Source: Acanthamoeba lenticulata (lineage: Eukaryota; Discosea; Longamoebia; Acanthamoebidae). From it: 64,000 nucleotides of DNA. Shown piece by piece: positions 11,011 through 21,458 of this stretch (its first letter is position 1; every line of letters starts with the position of its first letter). The stretch spans positions 90,652 through 154,651 of the forward strand of contig NAVB01000069.1 in NCBI GenBank assembly GCA_002179805.1, written 5' to 3'. The translations under genes were made by a program, and so were the position numbers. The notes under the pieces were generated by a model, which did not search any database, was not told where the DNA came from, and was given only the letters and a program-made list of their open reading frames with translations.

Positions 11011-13179
11011 ATGGAGCCCCCCTACGGCAGCAAAGACTACCTGCCTGCAGAAGGAGAGATAGAGAAAGGCAGCAGCGCCCCCTTGGTGCGGTTTGAAGAG
11101 GATGCACAGACAGAAGGCGAAACACCGGAATACGGCAGCAACGCGAGGAAGAGGAAGAGACCGGACGAGCTGAGGGCGTCAGGCCCTAAGAAGGGCATCT
11201 TAAGATGGAAGAAGTCGCGAGCAGAGCTGCCAGCCAATGCCGCACCAACGCTGCCAGATGTGGGCTCTCCCGAGACGCTGCCGCCCATGAGCCCAGGGAC
11301 CGAAAGCAGCGAGCCTAACGCCGCTGGCGAAGATAAACCACCGCAGGAGCTCACATTCATGAGCGACGCCGAAGCGCTGGCCTTTCTCACCAGCCCGGCC
11401 GTGCTCGAGGCCTGGCCTTTTATGGGCGACCTCCACTGTCTGGTACGGGCGGCTTCGGGGAGGTGCTTGCAACCCCTTCCCGTGCTGTAGTAACGTTCAT
11501 GGTTACAGGTTACGGTGATAACGGACATGCGAGTACCCGACTACCCGGTAATCTACGCCAGCGACAGCTTTGAGGGGCTCACCTTGTACGAGAAGAAGGA
11601 CATTCTGGGGAGCAACTGCCGCATCCTCCAGGGCAAATGTACAAACAAGCAGACCGTCGAAATGCTCAACGCGGCTGTAAAGCGCGGGGAGCAGGTAGAG
11701 GCGCACCTCCTCAACTACCGCAAGGACGGCACGCCCTTTTGGAACAAATTCATGGCGTTGGTGCGCGTGCCTCACCTGCGACGCGTTGATGCGTCTCACC
11801 TCCGCTCGATCTCGCTACTCACACGCTGGTGGCGCGGGTACGACGCGGGGTCTCCACTTGCAGCCGATCAAGGACCGTGAGGGTTTGGTGACGCACTACG
11901 TGGGCATCCAGCAGGACGTCACGCTGCTCACCGAGATGGGCTCGGACCCGCGCAAGTGGACTTCGCCCGAGGTGGGCATGTGGCTTGACCACGTGGACCT
12001 CGGCGACTACTCGCTCAAGGCCATCCAGAACGACATTGTGGGCGCCGACCTCTTCTCCAAGGTCCGCCGGCCCTTTGTCCGCGTTTCTTGGCCGCGACGA
12101 CGGTGACGCTGACGACGTTTTTGTTGCCCATGCCTTGCTTGAACAGGACCCTGTCAGTTTTGCCGACAAGCTCGGAATGACGAACGAGCAGGATCGGGAA
12201 TATCTACAGCGGAAGATGAAGCGCCTCAAACGCAACCCGCAGCTCTCTTTCTCAAGCTCGTTCTCTTCATTTGACTTTTCCCACTCTGCCATTTCACTAC
12301 AAGCCCTCTCTCGCGTCGGTACGCCGCAGCGTTCATCGCCACTTTAGAAAGTCAGGCCCGCCCGCTAACCGATAACGCTTGTCGCGGCGTTGATTCAGGG
12401 CCCAAGAAGGTGCGATTCGACCTGAAGACGTTCTTTCCGCCGGATGTCCACGACAAGGTCACCGTGCGCTGCCTTCATCGAGGTGCGCACCCGTTCATCG
12501 GACAAAAAAAAATGAACGGTTTGGCTTACCTGTTTTTTGGTTTTGTACTCGATTATGTACAGAACGCATGCACCTCTTCAGCATCCACAAGGACACGAGC
12601 TTCTCGCGTCTCCGCAACAAAATCCGATCAATTGTTCCTCGCCTCAGCAATTGCGTTGTGCAGCAGCTCTACGAGGAGCCGGACTGCCTTGGCGGCAGTG
12701 CGACCGCCATCCAGATCCGGCCTGCAGCCGTGGAGACGCGGCACATGCACATCTTCACCCTTCGGAACGATGAGGACCTCGCCCAAGCGATCGCGTACGT
12801 GACCCTGGTGTCCTCTCTGGTCCGTTTTTGTTGTTGCTGACACAACCAGCTTCACAGTCGAGTCATCGCCGGCCGGAGTCACTCGGTATCGGGCACGCCG
12901 GTCATGCGATTACGGCTGGTGTCGCCCAGCGAGGCCGATCAGCCGCAAGCCATGCTGTCTGACATGTCGCTCGGCCTTTCGTCGCCTTTTGCCTCTTCGT
13001 CGCTCTCCCTCGACTCGGCCTCGCTCACGGACCCGTCGCTTTCGCTCCTTTCCAATTCCTCCTTCTTCTCGGCCTCCCTCCCCGTGGCCTCCCTGGCCCA
13101 CGCCACGCCTTGCTATCCGCTGCTTCCTGCCCGCGCACCACATCCCGACGCCACAGACCGACCAACAAGTGGGGAATGA
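11011..13179 (+). CDS. LOV-SAM-PB1 protein, putative blue-light receptor
   Basis: Exons 11011-11442, 11509-11760, 11864-12061, 12147 onward and later ones join in frame. Order: acidic/basic low-complexity N-terminus; a PAS-LOV domain starting VTVITDMRVPDYPVIYAS; a SAM domain (KWTSPEVGMWLDHVDLGDY to REYLQRKMKRL); a PB1-like domain (KVTVRCLHRERMHLFSIH to LRNDEDLAQAI); and a Ser-rich tail. The LOV core carries GSNCRILQG, whose Cys (codon 11617-11619) is the residue that forms the FMN adduct in phototropin-type LOV domains. It also has the flavin-contact motifs NYRKDGTPFWN and YVGIQQD. The PB1 lacks a clear acidic OPCA motif, so it would be the basic (type II) kind. Family knowledge predicts blue-light sensing; the output through SAM/PB1 oligomerisation is inference. 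Confidence 0.8.
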
Positions 13180-13304
13180 CGAGAAATGCGATCGAGAAAC
13201 ATAACTCGCGTGGGCGCGCCCTATGTGCGCCGCTCCACACGGCCCAATTTTGACGACGACGATGATCATCACAACAACAAGAACAAAGGATGGCCTCTGC
13301 TCGG

Positions 13305-14144
13305 CTAGTTGCAGTACATCATGACGGGTTCCTTCGGGACTGGCAAGTTCAACGTCGCCTCATACTGCTTCAGCTGCCGTGCGAACCCTGCGCAGCCGCA
13401 TGAGCACGGTGCGAGAGCATGAATGAGCAAAGATGACCTCCCTTCCCATGGAGCGAGCGCTGCGTGCCTTCGTTTGGCGAGATCCATCTTCGCTTCATGA
13501 CAAAGTCGAGCGCCTTGTCGTAAGGCAGTCCCATCTGCTTCATCACGTAGGCTGTGGCGTGGAAGAGTCACCCCAATGTAGAGATCAGAGCTTGGTCACC
13601 TGTACCACCCAAGGGGAAGCAGCATGGCGTACCAACGGTCAAGGACGCGCTGCGGGAGATACCGGCCGCACTGCATGCGATACAGCAGCTGGTGAGCGCT
13701 TATGTGGACAAACGAGGTGTTCGAGCGGACATCATTTACCAGTGAACAAGAATGCCTCCAGCTTGCCGGCCCTCCTCAATGAACGCGATGCTGGACTCGA
13801 TGTGGCTCAGGATGTCTTCCTCTTCGTCATCCATCAACTCCACACTCTTGTACACAAAATGCTGCGGTGAAAGGGTGAGGCAGCCACTTGCGGTGCACGT
13901 TACTCAGCCAGGCGCGGCAAGCACCTCAGGGTAGCGGGGACGCATGCCCTTGACTGCGCACAGGATGTGGGTGACGCCCTTTTGTTGAAGGCCCTGTTTT
14001 ATTCATGGGTCGGCAAGGCTTCAGTTAAAGTAAAGACAACAAGCAGGGACGTACCGTCCGGTTGCACGCAGCTTCTGCATCACCAAGATAGAGTCCTGGC
14101 AATATCTCATCTGCAACCCTCCATGTTATGCTTGCTTCCGCCAT
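13305..14144 (-). CDS. Dual-specificity protein phosphatase
   Basis: Five or so minus-strand exons give a compact DUSP domain. It starts at ATG 14144 (MAEASITWRVADEILPGLYL, the usual DUSP opening EILPGLYLG), then LQQKGVTHIL, then SVELMDDEEEDI, which supplies the general-acid Asp. The active-site loop HCAAGISRS (HCx5R) is assembled across an intron, with V-H-TG before and T-GCGGCC after. AYVMKQMGLPYDKALDFV and a C-terminal QLKQYEATLN follow. All catalytic elements are intact, so it should dephosphorylate phospho-Tyr/Ser/Thr substrates, MAP kinases being the common target of the class. The last intron appears to use a GC donor (GAAG|GCACGC). It is divergent from the CUE-PB1 gene and convergent with the LOV gene. 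Confidence 0.87.
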
Positions 14145-14492
14145 GTGTAGGTAAATGTTGCGTCTTCTGTTGGCCAGACTCGTGCCCGGCTCTTCGCCTT
14201 GGTTGTGTTCCCTACCTCGCGAAAGCACGGAAAAGCAGACAACCAGACCTGGCAAGTTGCCGGCTAGTTTTCGGTGCTGTCGGAAAAAACCTGGAACGGC
14301 AGCAGGGCTCAGTGAAGAGCTGGCAAGAAATAACCAGGCAGGCATCCCTCCTGAAAATTTCCACTGCGCATCCAGCGCCACATTGATATTGTCGATCGTA
14401 ACACCACTTTTAAAAGACCCTCAACCGCACAGAGGGCCACACCATCAGCAACTTCCCCTGTTTAGATTTTAGTATTACTCGCGAGCCCAACG
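14145..14492. promoter_or_regulatory. Shared upstream region between divergent DUSP and CUE-PB1 genes
   Basis: 348 bp separate the two start codons. The right end is AT-richer (TTTAGATTTTAGTATTACTCG just before the CUE-PB1 ATG). No clear TATA box or RNA gene seen; inferred to be a bidirectional promoter from its position. Confidence 0.5.
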
Positions 14493-15797
14493 ATGTCGAG
14501 GCGCGGCAAGAATTCCGTCAAAAGCGCGATGCTGCGAGATGCCAGCCACGCTGTGATGTCGTTTGCTAAGCCTGCTGAACCCAAGACGGTCGCGGTCAAC
14601 AACCATAACCCGTTGTTCCACTACCTTCAGACCATGTTCCCCAACTACGACAACACCGTTCTCCATTCGGTTTTGGAGCAAGAAGGTAATTCGATCGAGA
14701 GGGCCATTGAAGTCTTGCTCAGCTTCGCCGATGCCGAGTCGGCAACCGACGCGAGACCAGGCGAGGAGGTCTCTGTGGATGACTGGATCGAAGACGACAC
14801 GCCTTCGAACGTGTTTGCTGTGCCTGTGATGCCTCCTGTGACTTCGCAGAACAGCGGCCGTGACCATGTCGTCCTCTGCGAGTACCAGAAGAAGAGGAAG
14901 ATCAAGGCTAACAGGCAGCAACGCGCCAAGAGGAGGCAACAGCGCGCTGCCCAGGAGCAAGCGCGCGTGGCTACCCCGCAGCCGAAGAAGAAGGTCAGGT
15001 GGGTGCCTCTTCAGGACTTCATCACCGAAACCAGGAACTCGTTCGACGTACTTCGCGACTACGACGACGACGCAGCCCTGCTGGCCGATCTCCAATCCAA
15101 GCTTGAGTCGCCAACCGACACGCAGGAGACCGATTCTAACGAGGATACCCTTCTGAGCCCCGACGAGATCAGGGAGAGCTGGGAGGAGCTTGAGGCCACC
15201 CTTGCTCACGACGACGACGACGAGGAGAAGGACAAGAAGCAGCTCGAGGCGGACAGCGGTGACGACTTTGTCTCTACCGATGAGGAGTGGCTGCCCTTCA
15301 CGCCGGCACCGCCCTCTGTTGCTCCTTCTTCCGAGGACGAGGCTTTCGTCGTTATTGAGGAGAAGCTGCCGGTAGCTGAACCCGAGGTCTGCGATACGGT
15401 TGCCACTGAGGTGGTTGAGCAGCAGGAGAAGAAGAAGGTGCCTGAGCAAGTGGTTGTTGTCAAGCTCTACTACTCGGCGAGCGACATCCACAGGCTGCGC
15501 TTCCCGAGGAGCGCCTTCACCTTTGCTAAGCTGCACGGCTATGCCGCCACCTACCTCGACAGCAAGTGCCAGCTGCTGGCCAAGGAGGCGCTGCCGCGCG
15601 CCTTTGCGCTCACCTACGTTGACGACGAGGGCGACGTCATCCACCTGTGCTCCGAAGAGGAACTGGCCGAGGCCCTTCGGCTTCACGACGAGGTCTTCTG
15701 GGCCGAGGGCAACCAACCCATCATGCGCCTCCACATCAAGCCGCTCGTCGATGGCGCACTGCATGCTGGCCACGTCACCGCTGGCCGCGCCTGCTGA
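14493..15797 (+). CDS. CUE-PB1 protein with LIR-like motifs (candidate autophagy receptor)
   Basis: A single-exon 434-residue protein, unusual here where most genes are heavily split. Residues 41-79 form a CUE domain with both ubiquitin-contact motifs, MFP at 48-50 and a dileucine at 75-76. Residues 132-170 are a basic helix. Residues 186-318 are acidic and disordered and hold two LC3/Atg8-interaction-like motifs: WEEL at 230-233 and FVVI at 285-288, the latter inside SSEDEAFVVIEE, the classic acidic context. Residues 319-416 form a PB1 domain with the first-strand Lys (K324) and an acidic OPCA motif YVDDEGDV (375-382), that is, type I/II and able to self-assemble. The parts match p62/NBR1 receptors, with ubiquitin-binding N-terminal and PB1 C-terminal. 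Domains are seen; the autophagy role is inference. Confidence 0.82.
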   Translation: MSRRGKNSVKSAMLRDASHAVMSFAKPAEPKTVAVNNHNPLFHYLQTMFPNYDNTVLHSVLEQEGNSIERAIEVLLSFADAESATDARPGEEVSVDDWIEDDTPSNVFAVPVMPPVTSQNSGRDHVVLCEYQKKRKIKANRQQRAKRRQQRAAQEQARVATPQPKKKVRWVPLQDFITETRNSFDVLRDYDDDAALLADLQSKLESPTDTQETDSNEDTLLSPDEIRESWEELEATLAHDDDDEEKDKKQLEADSGDDFVSTDEEWLPFTPAPPSVAPSSEDEAFVVIEEKLPVAEPEVCDTVATEVVEQQEKKKVPEQVVVVKLYYSASDIHRLRFPRSAFTFAKLHGYAATYLDSKCQLLAKEALPRAFALTYVDDEGDVIHLCSEEELAEALRLHDEVFWAEGNQPIMRLHIKPLVDGALHAGHVTAGRAC

Positions 15798-16120
15798 AGC
15801 ACCGCTTGTGTGTGTGTTTTGGGGCACCTTGTGCGCCACGTCGTGACCCCTTGCCCCGGCAGTGGGGCGAGGTGCGGGCTGACCGCGCGCGAGCCCTAAA
15901 AGTCTGTGAATAAACTCTGTGCATAGTCTGTGTTTACAACAAAGCCTGTGGCCAACGCTTCGTCCGTTGGTACTAAGTTACCGCTTGCACAAGAAGATGG
16001 TGAGCTGACTGAACGATCATTGCATTTCTTGGAAGAAAATTGCGCCTTCCAAGAAACAGGCAAACGGGCAAGGTGGCGAATTTGGGCCCAGACGCATAAT
16101 CTGCAATTGGTTGGTTCCCG
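15798..16120. other. Intergenic region after CUE-PB1 gene
   Basis: 323 bp with a T/G-rich start, an AATAAA at about 15908 that could be the polyadenylation signal of the CUE-PB1 transcript, and then the 5' region of the SPIDR-like gene. No gene seen. Confidence 0.5.
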
Positions 16121-19100
16121 ATGTACAAGGGCGGTGGGGGTTGGATACAGCGACGAAAGAAGGAAGATAGTGAGCCTGTTCTTGAAGAGGAAGAAGACGG
16201 GATTGAGGAGCACGAGAAACTAGAAGATGAACCTATTACACAATCTGGTGCCATTTCATCATCGCGACCCGGGTTGTCCTTCTGCTTCTCGCAGCACAGC
16301 GGCAGGCTTGTAGAAAGCGTGCCTGACTCCCAAGAGTGCCAGCCGCTTGCCGCATCGCAGGACGTCGTCCGTGCTTCTTCTTCTTCTACTTCTCTCTTTT
16401 CACACGACGCTCTCCACGAAGGTGCCCGCATCCGTCTCCTGTTGGTCTTCACCCCATGTGTTTATTTTGTGCAAACCTTGCAGAGTCTGCCGATGAGCTG
16501 TTTGCCAGGGCAATGAGCGCCATGCACGCCCCCGAGCCGCGCCTCCTCACCCCAGTGCCCGCCAAGAAGGGGCGCAAGCGAAAGTCGCCGGAGAGGGATG
16601 AGGGCTCGGCAGTGGCTTCGCCCCACGCTGCCGCCGACAGCCGCGGCCAGCTTGTGACGGCCCCTTATCAGGCTCGCTCGACGCCGTCTACGCCGGTTGA
16701 GTACAAATGGAAGTCGTCTCTCGTTCGCTTGCCCAGCTCGCGCGACGAGAAGGTGCCCCTACCCAGCCAATCGCACAGCTGAAGTGGTTCGGTCTGCTCA
16801 CGTGGACTGGGTTTGTGGTTGTGTGCAGTGGAGCCAAACGGACGACGTGGCCGAGGACGTGGAGGAAGTGGACGTCAGCAATGAAGACGAAGATGAAGAG
16901 TTCGTTCCCGGCACGCAGGAGCGAGAGGCGCAACCATTGCCGGCCGCCGCTACTGTGCGAACGCCGAACCGGCCTGGCCCGGTTGTACAGAACAACGCCG
17001 ACGACGAGATTGAAGACATCAGTGCGTCACCTGCCATGTCTCCACACAATAACGAACCTAAACACCATTTTATAAATACTGACGACGGGAGGGGTGCGTG
17101 CCTGTGTCTACAGGCGACGATGATGAAGACACCAGCTTTGGTCTGTCGAAGGCGAGCCAATTCAAGCAGCCCGAGACACCGCACTGGGGGGTACGAGCTC
17201 CTCCAGCTGTAGCGCATTGCTTGGAGTCATGTGACCCTAACACTCGAATGTACTTTCGCGATGCTCGACAGCATGCGCGGCAGACGTCGCCACAAAGCAA
17301 AGGCAAGGATAAAACTGGGGAAGATGACGAAGAGAGCGGGCCCGAAGACATCCATGTGTCTGAGGACGATCTCCGGCAAGAGGAAGACCAGATTCGCCCC
17401 GAGGAGGAAGAGGGCGACGAGCAGCCACTTGATGGCTCGTTCGCGCCCCCGTCCCTTCCGACGCCCATGTTCCTCACCCCGCCCGTCATGGTCTCTGCCC
17501 TCGCCTTCTCACTGGTTACCTTGGTTGACTGGCCGAGACTGACCGAGTTCGGGAACTCGTCCAGGTCAACATCAAGCGCGAAGAGGACATTGACCAGGAC
17601 GATGCCGAAGACATGCAGTTGGACCAGCACCCCATGGGCTACCCCTTCTACGACCCCGCCGAGCGACAGGACCACATCGAATCAGTGGACGGCGGCGGTG
17701 AGGATGAAGAGGCGGCTGTGCCCGACATGCTGCTTGAGGACGATATTGAAGCCGAGGCATCCGAAGAGGGCGGCTGGCCTTCGCGCAAGGTTCGTCTCTT
17801 TCTGCCTTTGTTTTTGCCTGCCTGGCCTTGGCCTTATTTGTGTGTGTGCAGGTCATTCCTACCATCAAGCAGGAGGACGCGGACGAGTTTTCCGAGAGTC
17901 AAGTGGCTCCCGCTTCTACGGTGGACGAAAGTCCGCTTCACGTGCAGAAGCGGTTTTTGGTGCGCTCGCACGGGAGTGTGAACATCTCAAGCGATGCACT
18001 GATGTGAGTCTTCTGTGGCTTGTGTGTGTCGGGCAGCTGGGCCGACGAGCGCCCGCCGTACCAGAAACCTCGCCTGGGGGCCGGGGTCGATTCCTGCAGA
18101 TGATCAAAACGCCAGAGAAGGACACGCAGTCGTTGGGAGGAGTGGTGCTGCCGGGCGTGTCCACTCGCCGGCTCGTGCCTTCGGGCTTTGCCATGCGACT
18201 GTCGCGCATCGTCGAGCGGTTCGTGGGACGCATGTCGGCCGCCATGCCCACGCTCCCCACCTTGATCCCTGTGGAGGCACGCACGACCGCACGGCACTCC
18301 TTCTCCCTTCTGAGGCTGACCTCGCGTTCTTTGCTACTCTCAGGCACAGTCCGTCGTGCCTGCGGGCTTGAGCGTGCACATTCTGTCGCTGACGATGCAA
18401 GCGGGCCTCTTCACCGCGACCGCCGTCGTTTTGCCGCCCGCTAACCTCACCCTTGACGAGGTCAGTCCCGCTCTCATGCCCAAGCCTCCTCTCCTCTTCT
18501 TCCAAGACTCAACTGAACAACTGTCCGTTGTGTGCGGAACCGCGCAGGCGGTGCACGATGGCTGGAAGCCGGAGCAAATCGACGTAGTCTTTTCTCTGAT
18601 GTTAGGCAAGGCGCTGAACCTCGACCCCGAGCAGGCGCAGACTCTGCACATCCTCGCGCCCTGGTGCGTGAGCCCTCCTCCTGCCCTCCAATATCGTGGT
18701 GCACCACCTGATCACCCGCTGTGCGTGGGTTAATCGGTTAGGCACGAGGTCGTTGTGGCCGGCCGGCGCGTGATCCTGACGGGCAACTGCGTCAAGGACC
18801 ACGCCCCGGACAACCTAGAGGACATCTTGTGTCTTCTTGCGTCTGCGCCCTCTCCGTCCCTTCTTCCGCCAGCTTCTCCCTCATCTGCACCGCTCAGCCA
18901 GCTGCAGCGTTCGGCCTCGCAGGGCTCCCAGACTGCCGCCCTAGGTCTTTCCCTCTCCTCCTCCTCTCCAGGGCGGCGCCCTTGTGGTCTGCGGCTTCTC
19001 ATGGCTTATATGGGTGCGCAGGCGAGGGCTCGGCGGACGAGCTGGGCGTGGCTTCACAGACCAGCTCCCATCACGACCAGGACGGCGAAGACGAGGAGGC

Positions 19101-21306
19101 GGGGAAACGCAGCAAATCGACGATCGGGCTAACCTCGTTCGTGCCCGTCGGAACGGAGATGCCGGCCTTCCTGGGCCTCGTTCAGCGGGCCTACGTGCTT
19201 GCTTTCCCGCCAAAGAGCCTCGACGGCCGTGATGTGCCGCCTCCCGGTCCCAACAATCTCGCACCGCGGGAGCCCTATGCAGCGACGCTTCTCGTACACG
19301 ACACGGAGCAGAACCTGTGTCTGCTGCGGATTCCGGCTTCCTGCGTCGCGCAGTGGTACACTAGTGCTCCCTTCCCCCGTTACCACCGCTTTGCTCACGC
19401 CACAGAGCAGGCAGGACGTCCTCCTCCAGGGCGAGGGCAAGGCCTACAGTTTCCGCAAGCTCGTGGTGGCGGCCTGCAAAGTCGCCCCGCATGTGCTCAA
19501 GTAAGTTGTGCCGAGCGTCGCCGCAACTGCCTCGCTCAAGGCTGATCACTGGGTGGGCCGTGCCTGCTGCAGGGAGCAAGGCGTGACGAGCCTCTTGGCC
19601 AGCATAGGCGCCGACCAGCAAGGCACGTGCGTGACCGTGCTCGTGGCCAACGGCGCATCGCAGGCGATCGAGGAGGAGAAGGGCGACCCAGCCAATAGCG
19701 CCGGCGAAGACGGAGAGGAGCAAGCTGCGGCGGCCGAGGCCAAGGCGCAGCTCCTGGCCCACTACAAGCCGCCGCAGACGCACATTCTACGCAACCTGGC
19801 ACCGCTGCTCTATCCGCGAGGCAGCCCCGCCTCGGTACCTGCTCATTCCTACTGTCGTACCACTTTTGCCTGATGCTGCAAGCAGTGGTTAACCTGCTTG
19901 AGGCTGTATCCTATGCAGGCTTTGCCAGCGCGGCGGGTCAGCATCGTGTGCCGTGTGGTTGGAGTCGTTACCGGCAGCACCAATAGGCAATTTTATTATT
20001 TTTGGACAGCTCAGCAGGATTCAACGCCACCAGCTCACCACGGATCAACGACGATGACGACACTGTTTGTAACCGATCCTTCGCTACCTCCTCTGTCTTC
20101 ACCACCAACGCACTCGTATCTGTGCGTTTCGCTAGCTTCATCGTAGGTGATGCCTCCAAGGTCGTCTAATGTCTTCTTTGCGCCGGCGCCCAGAGTTCGA
20201 GTGGAGCTCCCTCGGTGGCTGCCCTGTGATGCGGTCTGGAGCCTCGGCCTGGGCGACTCGCTTCTGTATATTTCCAACCTTCTGCTGCGGGTCGAGGTAC
20301 GAAAACCGCCCGCCACATGATGGCGGCTTCTGGTCTTCCCTCCCCCTCTCTCTGACGCATGCGTCTTGTGCAGGGTCAGTCTGAGAACGGGCCAGCGCTG
20401 GTCGCCGACGAGTTCACGTGTATAAAAAAGGCCTGTCGTCCACAGGAGGGCCCCTCTGCTTGGTTGGGCGCGCGCAGCGACGAGGTACGCAGATCGACCG
20501 GGCGCCCTCTGCTCACATCAGTGATCTTAGCTCACTCGACATTTTACCTCAGCTTCCGACGCTGGCCAACCAAGCGTTCCCGGGCGAGGTCATCACGGCC
20601 TTGGAGGGACTCAACACGGCGGCGCCCGGCCTGCACTCGTTCTTTGCTCCACACCCGCATCCCCTGCCGCACCCGTCGCTCCACGCCGGTATGCAGCTTC
20701 ACTGTGATGTTCATGTTGTTTTGGTTCCTCCCCGCGTCTCACACGGCGATGAAAACGACGCAGGTGCCCTCGTTCGGGTCGCAGGTCTTGTGGAGGAGGT
20801 AATCACACCCAGCGAAGACGCCGGCCCGTTCTACAGCGGCTGTGCGCAGTGCCGCTCGCCAGCGGAGCGTCGGGAGAGCGCGATGGGGACCTGGTGGTTC
20901 TGCCCGGTCTGTCTGCGCATGCTCCCTTCGCCCGTCAGGCTGTGTCGTCTGTCTCTCCTCGTGGCGTCCTCGCCTCCTCTGCCGACGACCACGACAACGA
21001 CGCTCCTCACCGACTCCCGGCTCCGACTTGAGGTCCGCTTGCCCTCTTCTCCCTCCCTTGTTCTTGAGCCCAACTCCTTTGCTGACAGACCAGTGGTAGG
21101 TGTACGGAGATGACGTGCGCGCGCTCGTGGGTGACGCCAAACTGCTGGAAGAAATAGACTGGCCGAGCACGCTGGCCGAGTTGGTGGCCAACAAAAGCCG
21201 GGTGGCGGCAGATTGCGTGCTCGTCAGCCAGGGCCCCGCAGCGTGCGCAGGTCCGCTCGCATTGCAGGTCGCTGCGGGCACTCGAGTGTTGACTCGTGTG
21301 GGTTGA
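16121..21306 (+). CDS. SPIDR-like DNA-repair scaffold (OB folds and zinc ribbon)
   Basis: A large multi-exon gene. Exon 1 from ATG 16121 joins HDALHE to ESADELFARAM across the first intron. The N-terminal third is very acidic and disordered (DEDEEFVPG, EEEEGDEQPLDG), with a basic KKGRKRKSPERD patch. The C-terminal two-thirds is ordered. It includes QTLHILAPW followed by HEVVVAGRRVILTGNCV, which parallels the PPW...PVIL...C block of vertebrate SPIDR, and an OB-fold/zinc-ribbon unit RVAGLVEEVITPSEDAGPFY, then CAQC..(16)..CPVC and MLPSPVRL. The latter resembles RPA70 DBD-C and the SPIDR C-terminus. SPIDR scaffolds RAD51, BLM and FIGNL1 in homologous recombination. An RPA-like or meiosis OB protein is the alternative. 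The assignment is by pattern only. Confidence 0.6.
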
Positions 21307-21458
21307 ACTGTAACTGCACGCCGTTAAGGAAAACGTTCAAAAATGGTAATCTCAATCCAAGAGTTAGGTAGTTCGTGACGTCAGCAGAACTCCGCCGAGT
21401 CTCTGCAGTTCTGGCCAGTTCAAAGATCAAGAGCAAAAGATTATTGTTGAGGGCGACG

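Noticed and set aside
14475..15839. A 454-residue open frame on the minus strand opposite the CUE-PB1 gene
   Set aside because: It is an antisense shadow of GC-rich coding sequence: Leu/Val/Gly-biased, with no domain, while the plus frame has two clear domains.
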